Positions 9,601 to 18,900 of a DNA stretch of 64,000 bases are shown here, in pieces (position 1 is the first letter of the stretch; each line of letters starts with the position of its first letter). Below the pieces are notes generated by a model, which saw nothing but the letters and a program-made list of their open reading frames with translations, was not told where the DNA came from and did not search any database. The stretch comes from Verrucomicrobiales bacterium. GTDB lineage: Bacteria > Verrucomicrobiota > Verrucomicrobiia > Verrucomicrobiales > DEV007. The position numbers and the translations under genes are program-made. The stretch spans positions 1-64,000 of the forward strand of contig PAAG01000043.1 in assembly GCA_002698785.1 (NCBI GenBank), given 5' to 3'.

Positions 9601-9995
9601 CTCTCAAACCCAATCGGAATTACCGCCCGCTTCAACTGAGTAAAATTTCTCACCTCCAAAAGAACGTATTCCGATTCCAATGATTTGGGAGTCGCTACCA
9701 CCACCAGGCGACTTGTCTTTCTTAATGCTCTTCTCCCCTGCTCGTTGATGCTTCCCCCTTTGACAAAGTCGCTTGAATCCAAAAAACAGTTAAATCCCGA
9801 ACTTTCCAACCGCCGATGCAACTCTACCGCGTAAGTCCTTCCATCATCCCATGCATAGGATATGAAATAATCATAACCAAACAGGCGGTCTGTAACCCTT
9901 CGGAACCATGAGAGCTTGACCTCAGGAGCGTAACTCTTCACTTTCTCTTCTTGTTCCTCTGGTATTGTCATTCTGGCATGCTTAGAAAAATTCAT
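6609..9995 (-). CDS. Membrane-anchored TIR-domain protein with long helical solenoid
   Basis: 1128 residues. The TIR domain spans about residues 38-160: YDYFISYAWDDG (BB-loop region follows), a FLDSSDF segment, and SLESEYVLLEV with E114 at the place of the catalytic glutamate of TIR NADases. A single hydrophobic helix (about 188-209, WFAATAMLFLALAILAGWLG) follows. The remaining 900 residues are almost entirely predicted helix with acidic repeats resembling HEAT/armadillo or TPR-like solenoids. Many bacterial TIR proteins act in abortive anti-phage defence by consuming NAD+ or making cADPR-like signals; others are virulence or scaffold proteins. Here the TIR would be cytoplasmic and tethered to the membrane, with the solenoid probably on the opposite face (or the reverse topology). 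No partner gene (SMODS, Argonaute, STING, Thoeris ThsA) is adjacent. Base composition appears more AT-rich than flanking genes, which suggests acquisition by transfer. Confidence 0.88.
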   Translation of the reverse strand: MNFSKHARMTIPEEQEEKVKSYAPEVKLSWFRRVTDRLFGYDYFISYAWDDGRTYAVELHRRLESSGFNCFLDSSDFVKGGSINEQGRRALRKTSRLVVVATPKSLESEYVLLEVRNFTQLKRAVIPIGFESTFSKESDSALLDILNADKLRINEIDEALLHGPSPHVTEELRESFNLLRQEEKRVHWFAATAMLFLALAILAGWLGYAATQQKKAAEKAFVTLFMRTIGVSGADSSSSDETSALWELSELPESSHRVREGIVDFWISDTATFLRAARGNGRGKRAAMGINYDLYSKFQQNEVVVARGFAERLASPLSEEELGELNRALIVLSEGWDSETTQPVITQIKTSIRESPQDIVNRNEFVSLEARIVAIGNLSRKLSPSEAGIEAVDLLSILLTSGFDSRYSSRFLVSFRTLMDHVDADSKKEMARVVFPHLVEDHGYNASLFSVVSGIYWACCEELDNVEAFDMAKAVLERLKTADDDISDDLFDVLSQLHVPLTPDDSIELNKRILADLKEAGNSPEKQKGYKQALLLVDESIPDEEMYTWIKPVFDVLSTSEHLDVIVNLTWVMSERTLEATPEFTNRLFEMLLTALEGDLDAKDVTMAGEGLADLSEYVTESERTKALGFLESRLSDFGLEDRTDIAWAIDQIKGVSDKDKSLIEIRKGENHDELIQYLADSENTESKTFIVSELVDSGWKIRNQEDVEVARNLINEIPHVTDEDSLVYYMDALLELCEVAPPKIIHAVAAFAIESVSRSSFDTATLSIHDQNYALADLVGRLGRKAGLEDRLHLLKIALAEMKMSENHRAIQGLEYVLEFLSEEPSRAFALPAVKVLFEAVQSEREYLTVSSFAAAIGELGQVLEFGEMKAEVHFLIQKLKGGDGSVRYALGSLADKIPASLAIEGATGFIDFERARVNRIEGASYSSLQWLDRFLEKSGSAVRNEVMTHLVEAVASESLSLEGDRVFLSDAAFTLATLSRRFGGSAELTNFAVSQMLTQSVEGDAVASEYETEIEDYRLGFLRSYCSALSVQELAEFLKWPVCVGAAEKIALAEIERKLSKMRREPVDFKGQLFLFLKQAKALGIRQIKKPVERPRVEDALESVANLFGESFGYNDLPSEASELDT

Positions 9996-10237
9996 TCCCC
10001 GTGAAAAGCAATATATTAAAAAATGCTCTCGTTTTCCCCAAGTAACTACCTACTACCTATTTCACTGAAAATTACAGTCCATCAGGTCAGAGGATGCCAA
10101 GAGTATCCTGCAAGCTCGCAAGTGGAAGCGCGATCCCGCATTACCATCGGGGGGCGAATGTGAAATGAAAACCACCTCACCCAGTATACGTAGTTACCCT
10201 TGCCACCGACCTTCCTTTGACGCAATACTAGGCGGCA

Positions 10238-10669
10238 ATGAAACGCCTCCACTACTGGATTCTGGCCGGCATTCCGGTAGTGATTTTCGCCACCTTCATT
10301 GTCCTGACGGCGGGCACCCGACTGTTACTCCCCGAATGGTGGGAAGCCATCGAGCCCGGAGTGACTCGGCAGGAAATTCACAGCTTGGTTCTGTTGTCAC
10401 AACTTCCTGACGATTCGATCGATCCTTTTTCCGAAAAAGCGGTAAGTCATGAAAAGTCAAAATGGCGTTTTTTCATGGATTCTGAGGCCCCATTTCAATC
10501 GGAAATTCTCTTCCGAAAAATTGGACTATGTCGCTGGCAGCAGAGGTTGCACTACGAAGACGATGTGTTGAAAAAAGTTGAGAAGCACTCCACTTTCGCC
10601 CTTCCAGACCGTGTTGTCATCTGGTACGACTACGCCTACTGGTGGGTTCGTCATTCCCTGGATTATTGA
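10238..10669 (+). CDS. Small BamE/SmpA-like single-pass membrane protein (paralogue 1)
   Basis: 143 residues. An N-terminal hydrophobic helix (YWILAGIPVVIFATFIVLTAG) is followed by LLPEWWEAIEPGVTRQEIHSL. The I/VEPGxTRxEV motif is the hallmark of the SmpA/OmlA/BamE-like fold, in which it forms the first turn of a small alpha-beta domain. Two more genes in the window (23816 and 24597) share the arrangement MK-helix-LPExWxxIExGMTRxxV, so this is a paralogous family. The lack of a lipobox Cys distinguishes them from BamE itself. Role unknown, probably periplasmic face of the inner membrane. The gene stands between the TIR gene and a lipoprotein gene on the opposite strand. Confidence 0.68.
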   Translation: MKRLHYWILAGIPVVIFATFIVLTAGTRLLLPEWWEAIEPGVTRQEIHSLVLLSQLPDDSIDPFSEKAVSHEKSKWRFFMDSEAPFQSEILFRKIGLCRWQQRLHYEDDVLKKVEKHSTFALPDRVVIWYDYAYWWVRHSLDY

Positions 10670-10696
10670 AGAGACTTTAGAGTTACAAGTAGAGCC

Positions 10697-11518
10697 TCAC
10701 TCCCGCAACAGCGCATCCACTTCGCCCTGTAGCTTTTGATACTCCTGCCGGGCGGAATTGAGTGCGTTTGTTAGTTGGGCCACGAGCGGCTCGGCGGCAC
10801 GGATTTGTTTCTCCAGCTCCTGCGCCTGCTGGCTGCGATTAACTACCGAGGTCTCCCCTCCGATTCTCTCAACACGCACGCCGTTGGTTCGCTGGTTCGA
10901 TTGCTGGGTACGGATGGTCTGTAGCTGTGATCGCAACGCATACAAAGTGCGGGACTGCTGGGCGAGATCGGATTCCATCGTTCGGATCCCCGTCAGCTGT
11001 GCATCCATCCGCTGACGAAGAACGGCCACTTGCTGCGCGATCTCGCGCTCGTTACGCTTCGTCGCAGGTGCGACCGATGGATCGGGGAGTTCCTCTTCCT
11101 CCTTCTTCGGGATCAGCTTCGACAGGAGAGACTTGTCCTCCTTCGGCGGTTTGTAATCAGCGACCCCAGCGGCAGGATCGTACCCCCAGCGCTCGCGGAC
11201 TTCATTCGGCACGTCGCTCCAGGGGACGAGTTCTTCCCCGCCCGCATGTCGTATCACGATCTCCTCATCCGTAATGTCGAGCACCTCAACAGTAGAGAAA
11301 ACCTGGGCACCCAGCGTCAGCGTGGCAAAGGTCTGACCGATGACACCCTCACGGATTTTCACGTAGGGACTGTCGGGCGTTTTCGGTGCGACCGTCTCGA
11401 GCTCGGGCTCACGCTCTTCGTTCTTTTCCGAAACGAGCTGTGGCTTCTCGCAACCGGCAAGAAAGATCGCAAAGCAGAACAGCCCGGCCCGTTTCAAAAT
11501 GGGAAGTGGATTGTCCAT
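10697..11518 (-). CDS. Lipoprotein with SHD1-like domain and coiled coil
   Basis: 273 residues. The signal sequence ends in a lipobox, FAIFLAGC (Cys about residue 23), so the mature protein should be lipid-anchored. A small beta domain (about 50-110, YVKIREGVIGQTFATL...VEVLDITDEEIVIRHAGGEELVPWSDVP) has the in-out pattern of SLA1-homology-like or SH3-like domains. A K/E/P-rich linker follows. The C-terminal part (about 150-273) is a long heptad coiled coil rich in Q, R and L (QQVAVLRQRMDAQLTGIRTMESDLAQQ). Likely a periplasmic scaffold. It is divergent from the membrane-protein gene at 11646. Confidence 0.75.
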   Translation of the reverse strand: MDNPLPILKRAGLFCFAIFLAGCEKPQLVSEKNEEREPELETVAPKTPDSPYVKIREGVIGQTFATLTLGAQVFSTVEVLDITDEEIVIRHAGGEELVPWSDVPNEVRERWGYDPAAGVADYKPPKEDKSLLSKLIPKKEEEELPDPSVAPATKRNEREIAQQVAVLRQRMDAQLTGIRTMESDLAQQSRTLYALRSQLQTIRTQQSNQRTNGVRVERIGGETSVVNRSQQAQELEKQIRAAEPLVAQLTNALNSARQEYQKLQGEVDALLRE

Positions 11519-11645
11519 GGGGGTATAGACTGGGTGGAATTTCTCCCCTTTGTATCATGCAACCGGGCAACATTGCAAGAGCCACTCACCGTAGTTGATA
11601 ATTGCTGGTCAGCAGCCCGTCCACTCTCTACAACAGGTTCCAACC

Positions 11646-12488
11646 ATGAAAACCGATGTCCGTCCTCCACTGCCGATCAGCATCGTTGGCGGGGTGCTTA
11701 TTTTCGCCGGTGTTGGCAGCCTTGTCGCGATGATCCTTTCTGCGATCCTCGGTGATTTCAGATTCGACATCGCCTTTGTCATGATCTTCGTCGGGCATGG
11801 CATCCTCATCGGTCGGCCTTCCTCACGAAAGTGGGGACTCGTCTGGGCGACACTGGCTGCCCTGGCCTTTCTCGGAATCGAAGTGATGGCGATCATCTCT
11901 TTCGTCACCCACGATGAGTCCGCAAAACGCTTCACGGAAGACGATCCCTACGCCTACGGAATCGTCGCATCGGTCGTTTTCGCCTTTTGTCTTGGCCTCT
12001 CGATCTACGGGCTGGTTGTGCTACTGAGAGAAAAATACAAAGACTGGTTCGCAGGCGAGCCGCGCCCTCCCGAAGTCGCAAAATGTATCGCGATCCCGGT
12101 TGCGATTGCAGCCATTCTGTCCACCTCTACCACGCGAATGTTACAACACGAGATAGGAAGGAAAATGCAACGGGCCTGGTTCCTTTCCACCGAGATCGTC
12201 CCCATCGATGCAGAGACAAACAAACCTCTCGAGAAAATCAGTTGGTCCCACCCTCAACCCGAGACGGTGGGAGATGCCAAATTTTCCATCACAACCTCCC
12301 CTGGAGAAAGCGACCGCCATTCCATGCGCTACGAGGGCATCGCATTCTACCCACGCGAAGTCACCCTCACGAAAGAAGGCTACGAAGACACAACGGTCAC
12401 CCTCGATCCATCATCCGAAGATGTGATCCGTGTGGCTATGGAAAAGATCCATGGAGAAACTAGCAAAAACGCCACTACACCACAATAG
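11646..12488 (+). CDS. Multi-pass membrane protein with PEGA-like tail
   Basis: About 280 residues from the ATG at 11646; an upstream extension of the frame to 11595 lacks support. Four hydrophobic helices lie roughly at residues 10-35, 42-60, 65-85 and 105-130, plus a fifth weaker one near 150 (IAIPVAIAAILSTS). The C-terminal portion contains a beta-rich PEGA-like segment (GIAFYPREVTLTKEGYEDTTVTLD) that should lie outside the cytoplasm. The next gene begins 8 bp after its stop, so the two are probably co-transcribed. Function unknown; perhaps a surface-exposed anchor. Confidence 0.65.
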   Translation: MKTDVRPPLPISIVGGVLIFAGVGSLVAMILSAILGDFRFDIAFVMIFVGHGILIGRPSSRKWGLVWATLAALAFLGIEVMAIISFVTHDESAKRFTEDDPYAYGIVASVVFAFCLGLSIYGLVVLLREKYKDWFAGEPRPPEVAKCIAIPVAIAAILSTSTTRMLQHEIGRKMQRAWFLSTEIVPIDAETNKPLEKISWSHPQPETVGDAKFSITTSPGESDRHSMRYEGIAFYPREVTLTKEGYEDTTVTLDPSSEDVIRVAMEKIHGETSKNATTPQ

Positions 12489-12496
12489 TATCCCCA

Positions 12497-12973
12497 GTGA
12501 AGATAACCCGCATCATCCTATGGTTCATTTGGGCCATGCTCCTTTCCGCATGGTTCCTCGATCTCGTCATCGCCCTTTTTGGTGAGGCAGAGCCACAAAC
12601 CATCGATCCTCATTTCGTGAAAGTCATGGCTATCGTCAGCATAGCCTTCCTGATCCTCGCCCTTGGACTACAAGCCTTTCTCTTTCAATACTTGCTCCAC
12701 CCATCTCGAGTTCAGGCTGACTCCGTCAAAGCAATCGTCATCACCGTCATCGGTTCGCTGGCGATCTGGGGCTTGACCAAAGCGGCCGAAATCAACGGCC
12801 TCGTTCTCTTCTTCCAGACCGCAAACCTGAAACTCTACCTCTGCTTCTGGACACCATCGCTTTTCGTAATGTTGATCCAGAATCCCTACGTCCTAAAACC
12901 CAGCGGCCTCCGGGCGAGAGCGCGAACTTCAGCCATCGACAAATCCCCGCCATTACCAAACCGCTCTAAGTAA
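12497..12973 (+). CDS. Small multi-pass membrane protein
   Basis: 158 residues, starting at GTG (VKITRIILWFIWAM). Four hydrophobic helices cover about residues 5-28, 42-68, 80-97 and 103-128, followed by a basic, Ser/Pro-rich C-terminus. It starts 8 bp after the preceding stop, and the two products may function together in the membrane. No family recognised. It converges on the giant minus-strand gene ending at 12998. Confidence 0.6.
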   Translation: MKITRIILWFIWAMLLSAWFLDLVIALFGEAEPQTIDPHFVKVMAIVSIAFLILALGLQAFLFQYLLHPSRVQADSVKAIVITVIGSLAIWGLTKAAEINGLVLFFQTANLKLYLCFWTPSLFVMLIQNPYVLKPSGLRARARTSAIDKSPPLPNRSK

Positions 12974-12997
12974 GGCGTGTTTTGAAACAGATCCCTC

Positions 12998-15900
12998 TTA
13001 CTTTGTTCTCAATTGGATACCGTTGAGATCCCTTTTTGTATCCATCAGGCTCGAAGTAGCCGTGATGCGAGATGAAAATTGCTTTTTCAAGTATTTGTAC
13101 TTTTTGATCTTTCGAGTTCCGCGACGAATGATTTTCTTCTTTCGTAGCCTCTTCTTGCTTGGAGTAATTCTGGCAGCGATACGGTATCCTGAATCACCAG
13201 GGATCATGTCTACAACCTGATGAGTTCCCGCCACGAGACCGGCGGCGATATTTCCGTCGTCACGATTCAAATACACGGTTTGGAAAAGCCGGTTTCCAGG
13301 CGTTGCACGCAAAGTGTATGAGTCTTGAATCTCGCTATCATTGGTGAGAGTAAACGTAGCGTGCACTGGTCGAGCCTTCTTCGAAACCAGCGATATCGTC
13401 TGCCCCTGCAATGTGTCGTAGATGCCGTCACCTACCCCGTTCACAAGAAGATCCGGTTGTATCTCGGGAACACCAGTCTCCTCGAAGTCGATCACGTAGC
13501 TCCCGTCTGAATCCGAGCTTGTAAGGAGGAGCGTGTAATCACCCGGAACGAGTGTCGCATTCAACTCGAAGTCCCCATTATCCGATGTCCCTTCGATCAC
13601 TTGGAACGCAGAATCTCCAGTCTTATATAACTCTCCGGATCCCCCGACCATGCCCGTCGAATGGACGCGAATCACAACGGGACTCGCGATGGTAAATGCG
13701 AACCTGTCACTGTCACCCGGGTGCAGATATCCAGTGACCTGTCCCGTTCCGTTCGAGAACACCAAGGGAGTCGCGCCCGGTATTGTGTCGGAATGAATGT
13801 CCAGATCAATCCTGCTATCAATCGAAACGGAAGCAGAACTCGCGTTCCCCGCGGTGTCAATTGCTGCAGCACCAGGTATTGAAATCGCCACAAATCCACC
13901 TTCGCCAGATGATTCAACCGATATGATGTAGGAAGCCGAACCGCCGAGAATCGAAACGCCTCCCACGAATGGTCCTGAGGTCACAACATCTCTACTATCA
14001 AACCCAGAAACAACCTCTGAAAACGAAGCGGCAAAACTGACTGGACCACTAACAGCCGGATCAATCTGCCCCAGAGCTCTTGAAATCGTCACTGTCGGCG
14101 GAGTCGTATCCACTACCAAGTTCACCGGAGAACTGGCGGTTGATTCATTCCCGGCAGCGTCGCAGGAACTAGCCGTGACAGTATAGCCTCCATCGGTGAG
14201 GCCAGAGGAGGTTATCATCCAAACTCCATCTCCTTGGACACTGCCCACCTCGAACGAGTTGGCATAAAGCTTCACAGAATGCGATTCCACCGAAGTGCCG
14301 GAAAAAGTGGGGGTAATGTCAGAGGTGATATTATCATCAGGAATATTTGAATCACTGCCCGCATCGAGATCAAGCCCCGTCGGTGCCGCCGGAGCAGTGA
14401 GATCGAGTTCAAAAACAAGAGGAGAACTCTCTTCTCCACCATCAGCGGCTGCAGTGATACTCTTTGTGCCTTCGGTGAGCAGAGCGGTCTCTATGGACCA
14501 CTTACCATCAATGCCCGCCACGCCGCTCCCCACCGATCCATCGGTTGACTCTATCAGCAAGATTTGAGCCCCGGGGCGGGAAATACCTGTGATCAAAGGA
14601 GTCGCTTCACTCGTAATATCGTCGGTTTGAGACTTGCCCGTGTCGCTATCACTCGAAAGGTCGAGCCCAGTAGGCGGCGACGGAATTAAATTGGGTTCAC
14701 CCGGCGTTGGTGATATTGGAATGAAGTTCTCATTTGTTCGTAATCCCCCTCTCCCATTTGGAAATCGCTGTAGAGAATGACCGCGTCCGTTCAAGAGGGA
14801 ATCTTCATCCAGCCGCAACTCGGTGGAATAGCTGTAAAGAAGCGATTGCAGCCCCGGACTGCCCTCTGTGAAGTTTTCTACGAACACTGCATCCAACAAC
14901 CCTTCTACGGTTGCAGGAGTTCCTTCGAGAAAATCTGCTCCATCGCCTTCGTAAAGAGCGACTCCCAATCCATTATCGGGAAGCATTCTATCGGGGAAAA
15001 TCAGCCCCACTCCTGACACATCACTATTCCCTATCAGAAAATATCCGTCTTCATCTGTCGAGTATCCATCAAGGTCTACGGTGTAAAAAGAAGTATTTGT
15101 ATCGCTATCGTAGAGCACCAAGCAGTGCCCATCCAAGCTGGTATTCCCTTGCCCCGCATCGTAGAGTTCGATAAATTCCAAAGAATCTGACTGCTGTGTA
15201 AATACATCAACCTCGTTGATGAACGCCGTAGGATCTTTTACTTCCACGGAGAGTTGGTATGCCCCAGTATTGGCCGCACCCTCACTCGTCACAAATATGA
15301 GATAATCCCCCGGAGGAAGGACTTCGACTATGAAGAAATTCGAGTCATCCTTCCCGCTCATATCGGCTTCCGGATCATTGACAACCGATCCCTCGTAAGT
15401 TGTCAAAACTCCGCGAGTATCGACTTCCCCCGTCGTTTTAATTTCGACAATTTTGGTCGAAGCTAATGTGAACGAGAATACGTCAGTATCGGCTGGATCG
15501 ATCCAGCCATCGACAACAGCCGCCCCGCTTGTAACATCAAGAGCGGTTGCCGATCCACCGTCACTACCGATACTGTCCAGGGTGACAGAATTTCCTACCA
15601 AGACCGGATCTAGGCTCATATTGCCTGCTAAATCCATCGCTGCCCCCGCATCGGCAGAAACAGAGATATGTCCTTCAGAAGCTGCCGCACTCACGTTGAT
15701 GAGAAACTCAGACGGACCGCCAGAAACAACATACGAACCCGCGCCCGTTCCTCCAATGCTAACTTTCGTCTCATCGAAGCCAAAAACTTCCTCACTGAAG
15801 ACAGCCGAAAACAGAATAGGCCCGCTCGAGACGGGGTCTCCCTGCCCCATTGACTTCTCAATAGTTAATTCGGGTGGGGTGGAATCAATTGTTACCGCGA

Positions 15901-18900
15901 CCACACCACTCGGATCGGACCAGTTTCCAGCAAGGTCGCTTGCAATTGCAGTGAACAGATATTCACCATCGAGGAGATCATAGGAAGTCAAGTTCCAAGC
16001 TCCATCAGAGGCCCCTTCGGCAACTCTGGCGTAGTCAGCAAAAAGAGAGATATTGGCGATCTCCGCAGTTCCTGAGAACCCAGGTGAATTATCTTTGGTC
16101 AGATTGTCATCGCTCAGCACACCGGTATCCGACTCCAAAATTGGAGAAGAAGGAGTCGCTGGCGGAACGGTATCTACAGCAACAGAAATGGGCTCACTCG
16201 GTGCACTACCATCGGAGGTTGCTGTTATTTCGTGAGTCCCGTCTTCCAGAGATTCTGTTTCGATTGTCCAAAACCCAGTCCGGTCCGCTACAGCACTTCC
16301 AATATTTCCTGCCAATGACGAAATAAGATTCACCGTTCCCCGTGGGTGACACAATCCGGTGATTGTTGGCGTTGAGATTCTCGTAACGTTGTCCTGTCTA
16401 CTTTCTCCTGTATCACTGTCTTCTGTGACGTCCAGTTGATACGGTGCCACAGGGATTCCATTTGGAAAGCCAGGCGTGGGAGGCAAAAGTTCGAAGATGC
16501 CTGTTTCGAATACTTCCCCGTCTATATCCGGAAACCTTTGAAAAGAGTGCGCCTCCGGAACCCCATAACGGGACTCATTAATTTGAGGTTGCCCTTCACT
16601 TATTAGAGTTAGCAATCCTACATCGGTCGATTGACCTGACGTTCCGTAAACAATTGCGTCTACCAAGTTCTCCGTGGTTACCGCTGTACCCGGCGGATAC
16701 GAAGCCGCATCCCCTTTGTAAATGGCGACAGCTCCCACATCGACCTCAAAGGATTCATTCGGTATCACCATGTCGACATTGGGAACCCCCGCGTTGCCAA
16801 TCACGAAATACCCATTTTCACCTCTCGACTGCCCCCCCAAATCAATTGCCAGGTAACTGGCATCCGTCTCTCCGTCATAAAACACTACCGTATACCCATC
16901 CAACGGGGCATGGGCGGAGCAGTCCGATGCGATCTCCAAGAATTCAAGATCTGTATCCTCACTCGTTGTAGGGTCGAACTCATTAATCTTAGGTGGCGGA
17001 ACAAGCGAAAGACTTCGCAAGTCTCGCCCACCTTCAGGATTAGCCGTGGTGAAAAGAAGCGTGTAACCAATCGATACTATGTCATCAGGCCAAGAACTTT
17101 CTGGCCCTGTAGCCACATCTTCGAGAAGGTATGTTCCATCCTCGCTACCGTCAGAAACCCACAACTCCGCCCCATTCACCCCATCCTTGGCCTGGAAATA
17201 CAGTTTGCAGTTTCCTTCCGCAGCTCCATGAGGGAGATTGGAGTCGTCGCCTGGATAGATATCTTTCGTCAAAGTAGTTCCCTCTTCGGTACCATCCGAA
17301 ACCCACATCTCGAATCCGTTAACTTCATCGTACGCGACAAAAAACAATCTACCTCCAACCTCCACAAAATTTTGCGGCAATGAATGATAATTGCCCGGAT
17401 TGATATCCTTTAGCATATGTGTACCGACTTCTGTCCCATCAGAAACCCAAAGCTCAAATCCGTGCGCCCCATCGTAGCCTTGAAAAAACAAGAGGTCCCC
17501 GACTTGAATAATAGGTTCAGCTCCATTAGTAAATGTGAATGCTGCGTTGACTTCATCCAATGGCAAGGTCCCGCCAGTCGTTCCGTCCGAAATCCAATAT
17601 TCCAAGGAACTCCCATCGTTCGCCCTGAAGTATAGTCGCCCACCGGCCGAGACAAGATCTCTCGCGAAAGATGATACTGGTCCGGGTCGAATGTCTTTTA
17701 CGATCTGCGTACCAAGAGGGGTTCCGTCCGTGCACCAAAGCTCGCCTCCATGAAGGTCGTCTCGCGCAAAAAAAAGTGCCTTTCTCCCTACCTTTACGCT
17801 CTGCTCAAAACCACTGTAGTTATTTCCCGGTGTAAAATCTTTTAGCATCGTCGTTCCGGCCTCCGTGCCATCCGAAATCCAAGACTCTCTTCCATGAACA
17901 TTGTCGTGGGCGGAAAACAATAACTTCCCCTCTACCTCTACAAAATATTCAATGGGCGTCCCGCCCATTCCTGGCCGAATGTCTTTTACCAAAACTGTAC
18001 CGGTTTCCGTGCCGTCGGTTGCCCAGAGTTCGTGTCCATGAACGCCATCATTGGCCACAAAAAAGAGTTTTCCTCCTGCTTCAGTAAATGATGTGCCTTC
18101 ATAATACCGATATCCCGAGCTTCCAGGACCTGGATAAATGTCTTTGAGTATGTGAGTCCCCTCAACTGTACCGTCCGAAACCCACGGTTCATGCCCATGA
18201 ATACCGTCATCAACTTCGAAGAAGACTCTTCCCTCGAAAACCGTCATCCTCCCGTTCAGAAGAGCAGATTCGTCTGAAGGATAAATGTCTTTTACTACCT
18301 TGGTGCCCTCAGGAGTTCCATCTGTGACCCACAGTTCTCTGTCGGTGTAACCTGAGATCCCTGAAAAGAAAAGCTTTCCCCCAACCATGATAAATTCTTC
18401 CGGCCATGTAAGTGGGTAATAAGGCCCGATCTCCTCGACTGCATGGGTTCCTTCTTCCGTGCCGTCTGAAACCCATAGTTGTATATCAATTCCATCAAGT
18501 GCACCGAAATACAGCAACCCATTCAGCACCCCAAACCCCTGAGGATTCGAGGTTGCTACTCCCGGATTAATATCTTTAACCAGTTCGGTTCCGCCTTCCG
18601 TACCATCGGTCTTCCAGACTTCGACTCCAGACTCTCCATCATTTGCCCGAAAAAAGACTATGTTAGCCACTCTGAACAAATCTGTAGGTGATCCATGGGA
18701 ATTACCCGCAAATATGTCCTTCACCAGTTGTGTTCCACTTTCCGTGCCATCTGAAACCCACAACTCCGTGCCATGCATACTATCCGTCGCCCGAAAATAG
18801 AGCTTCCCACCCATTTCAGTGAGATAAGACGGTGAAGAATCCGTGCTCCCCTGATAGATATCTGTGACTAGCACCGTTCCCGTCGCCGTTCCGTCCGAGA

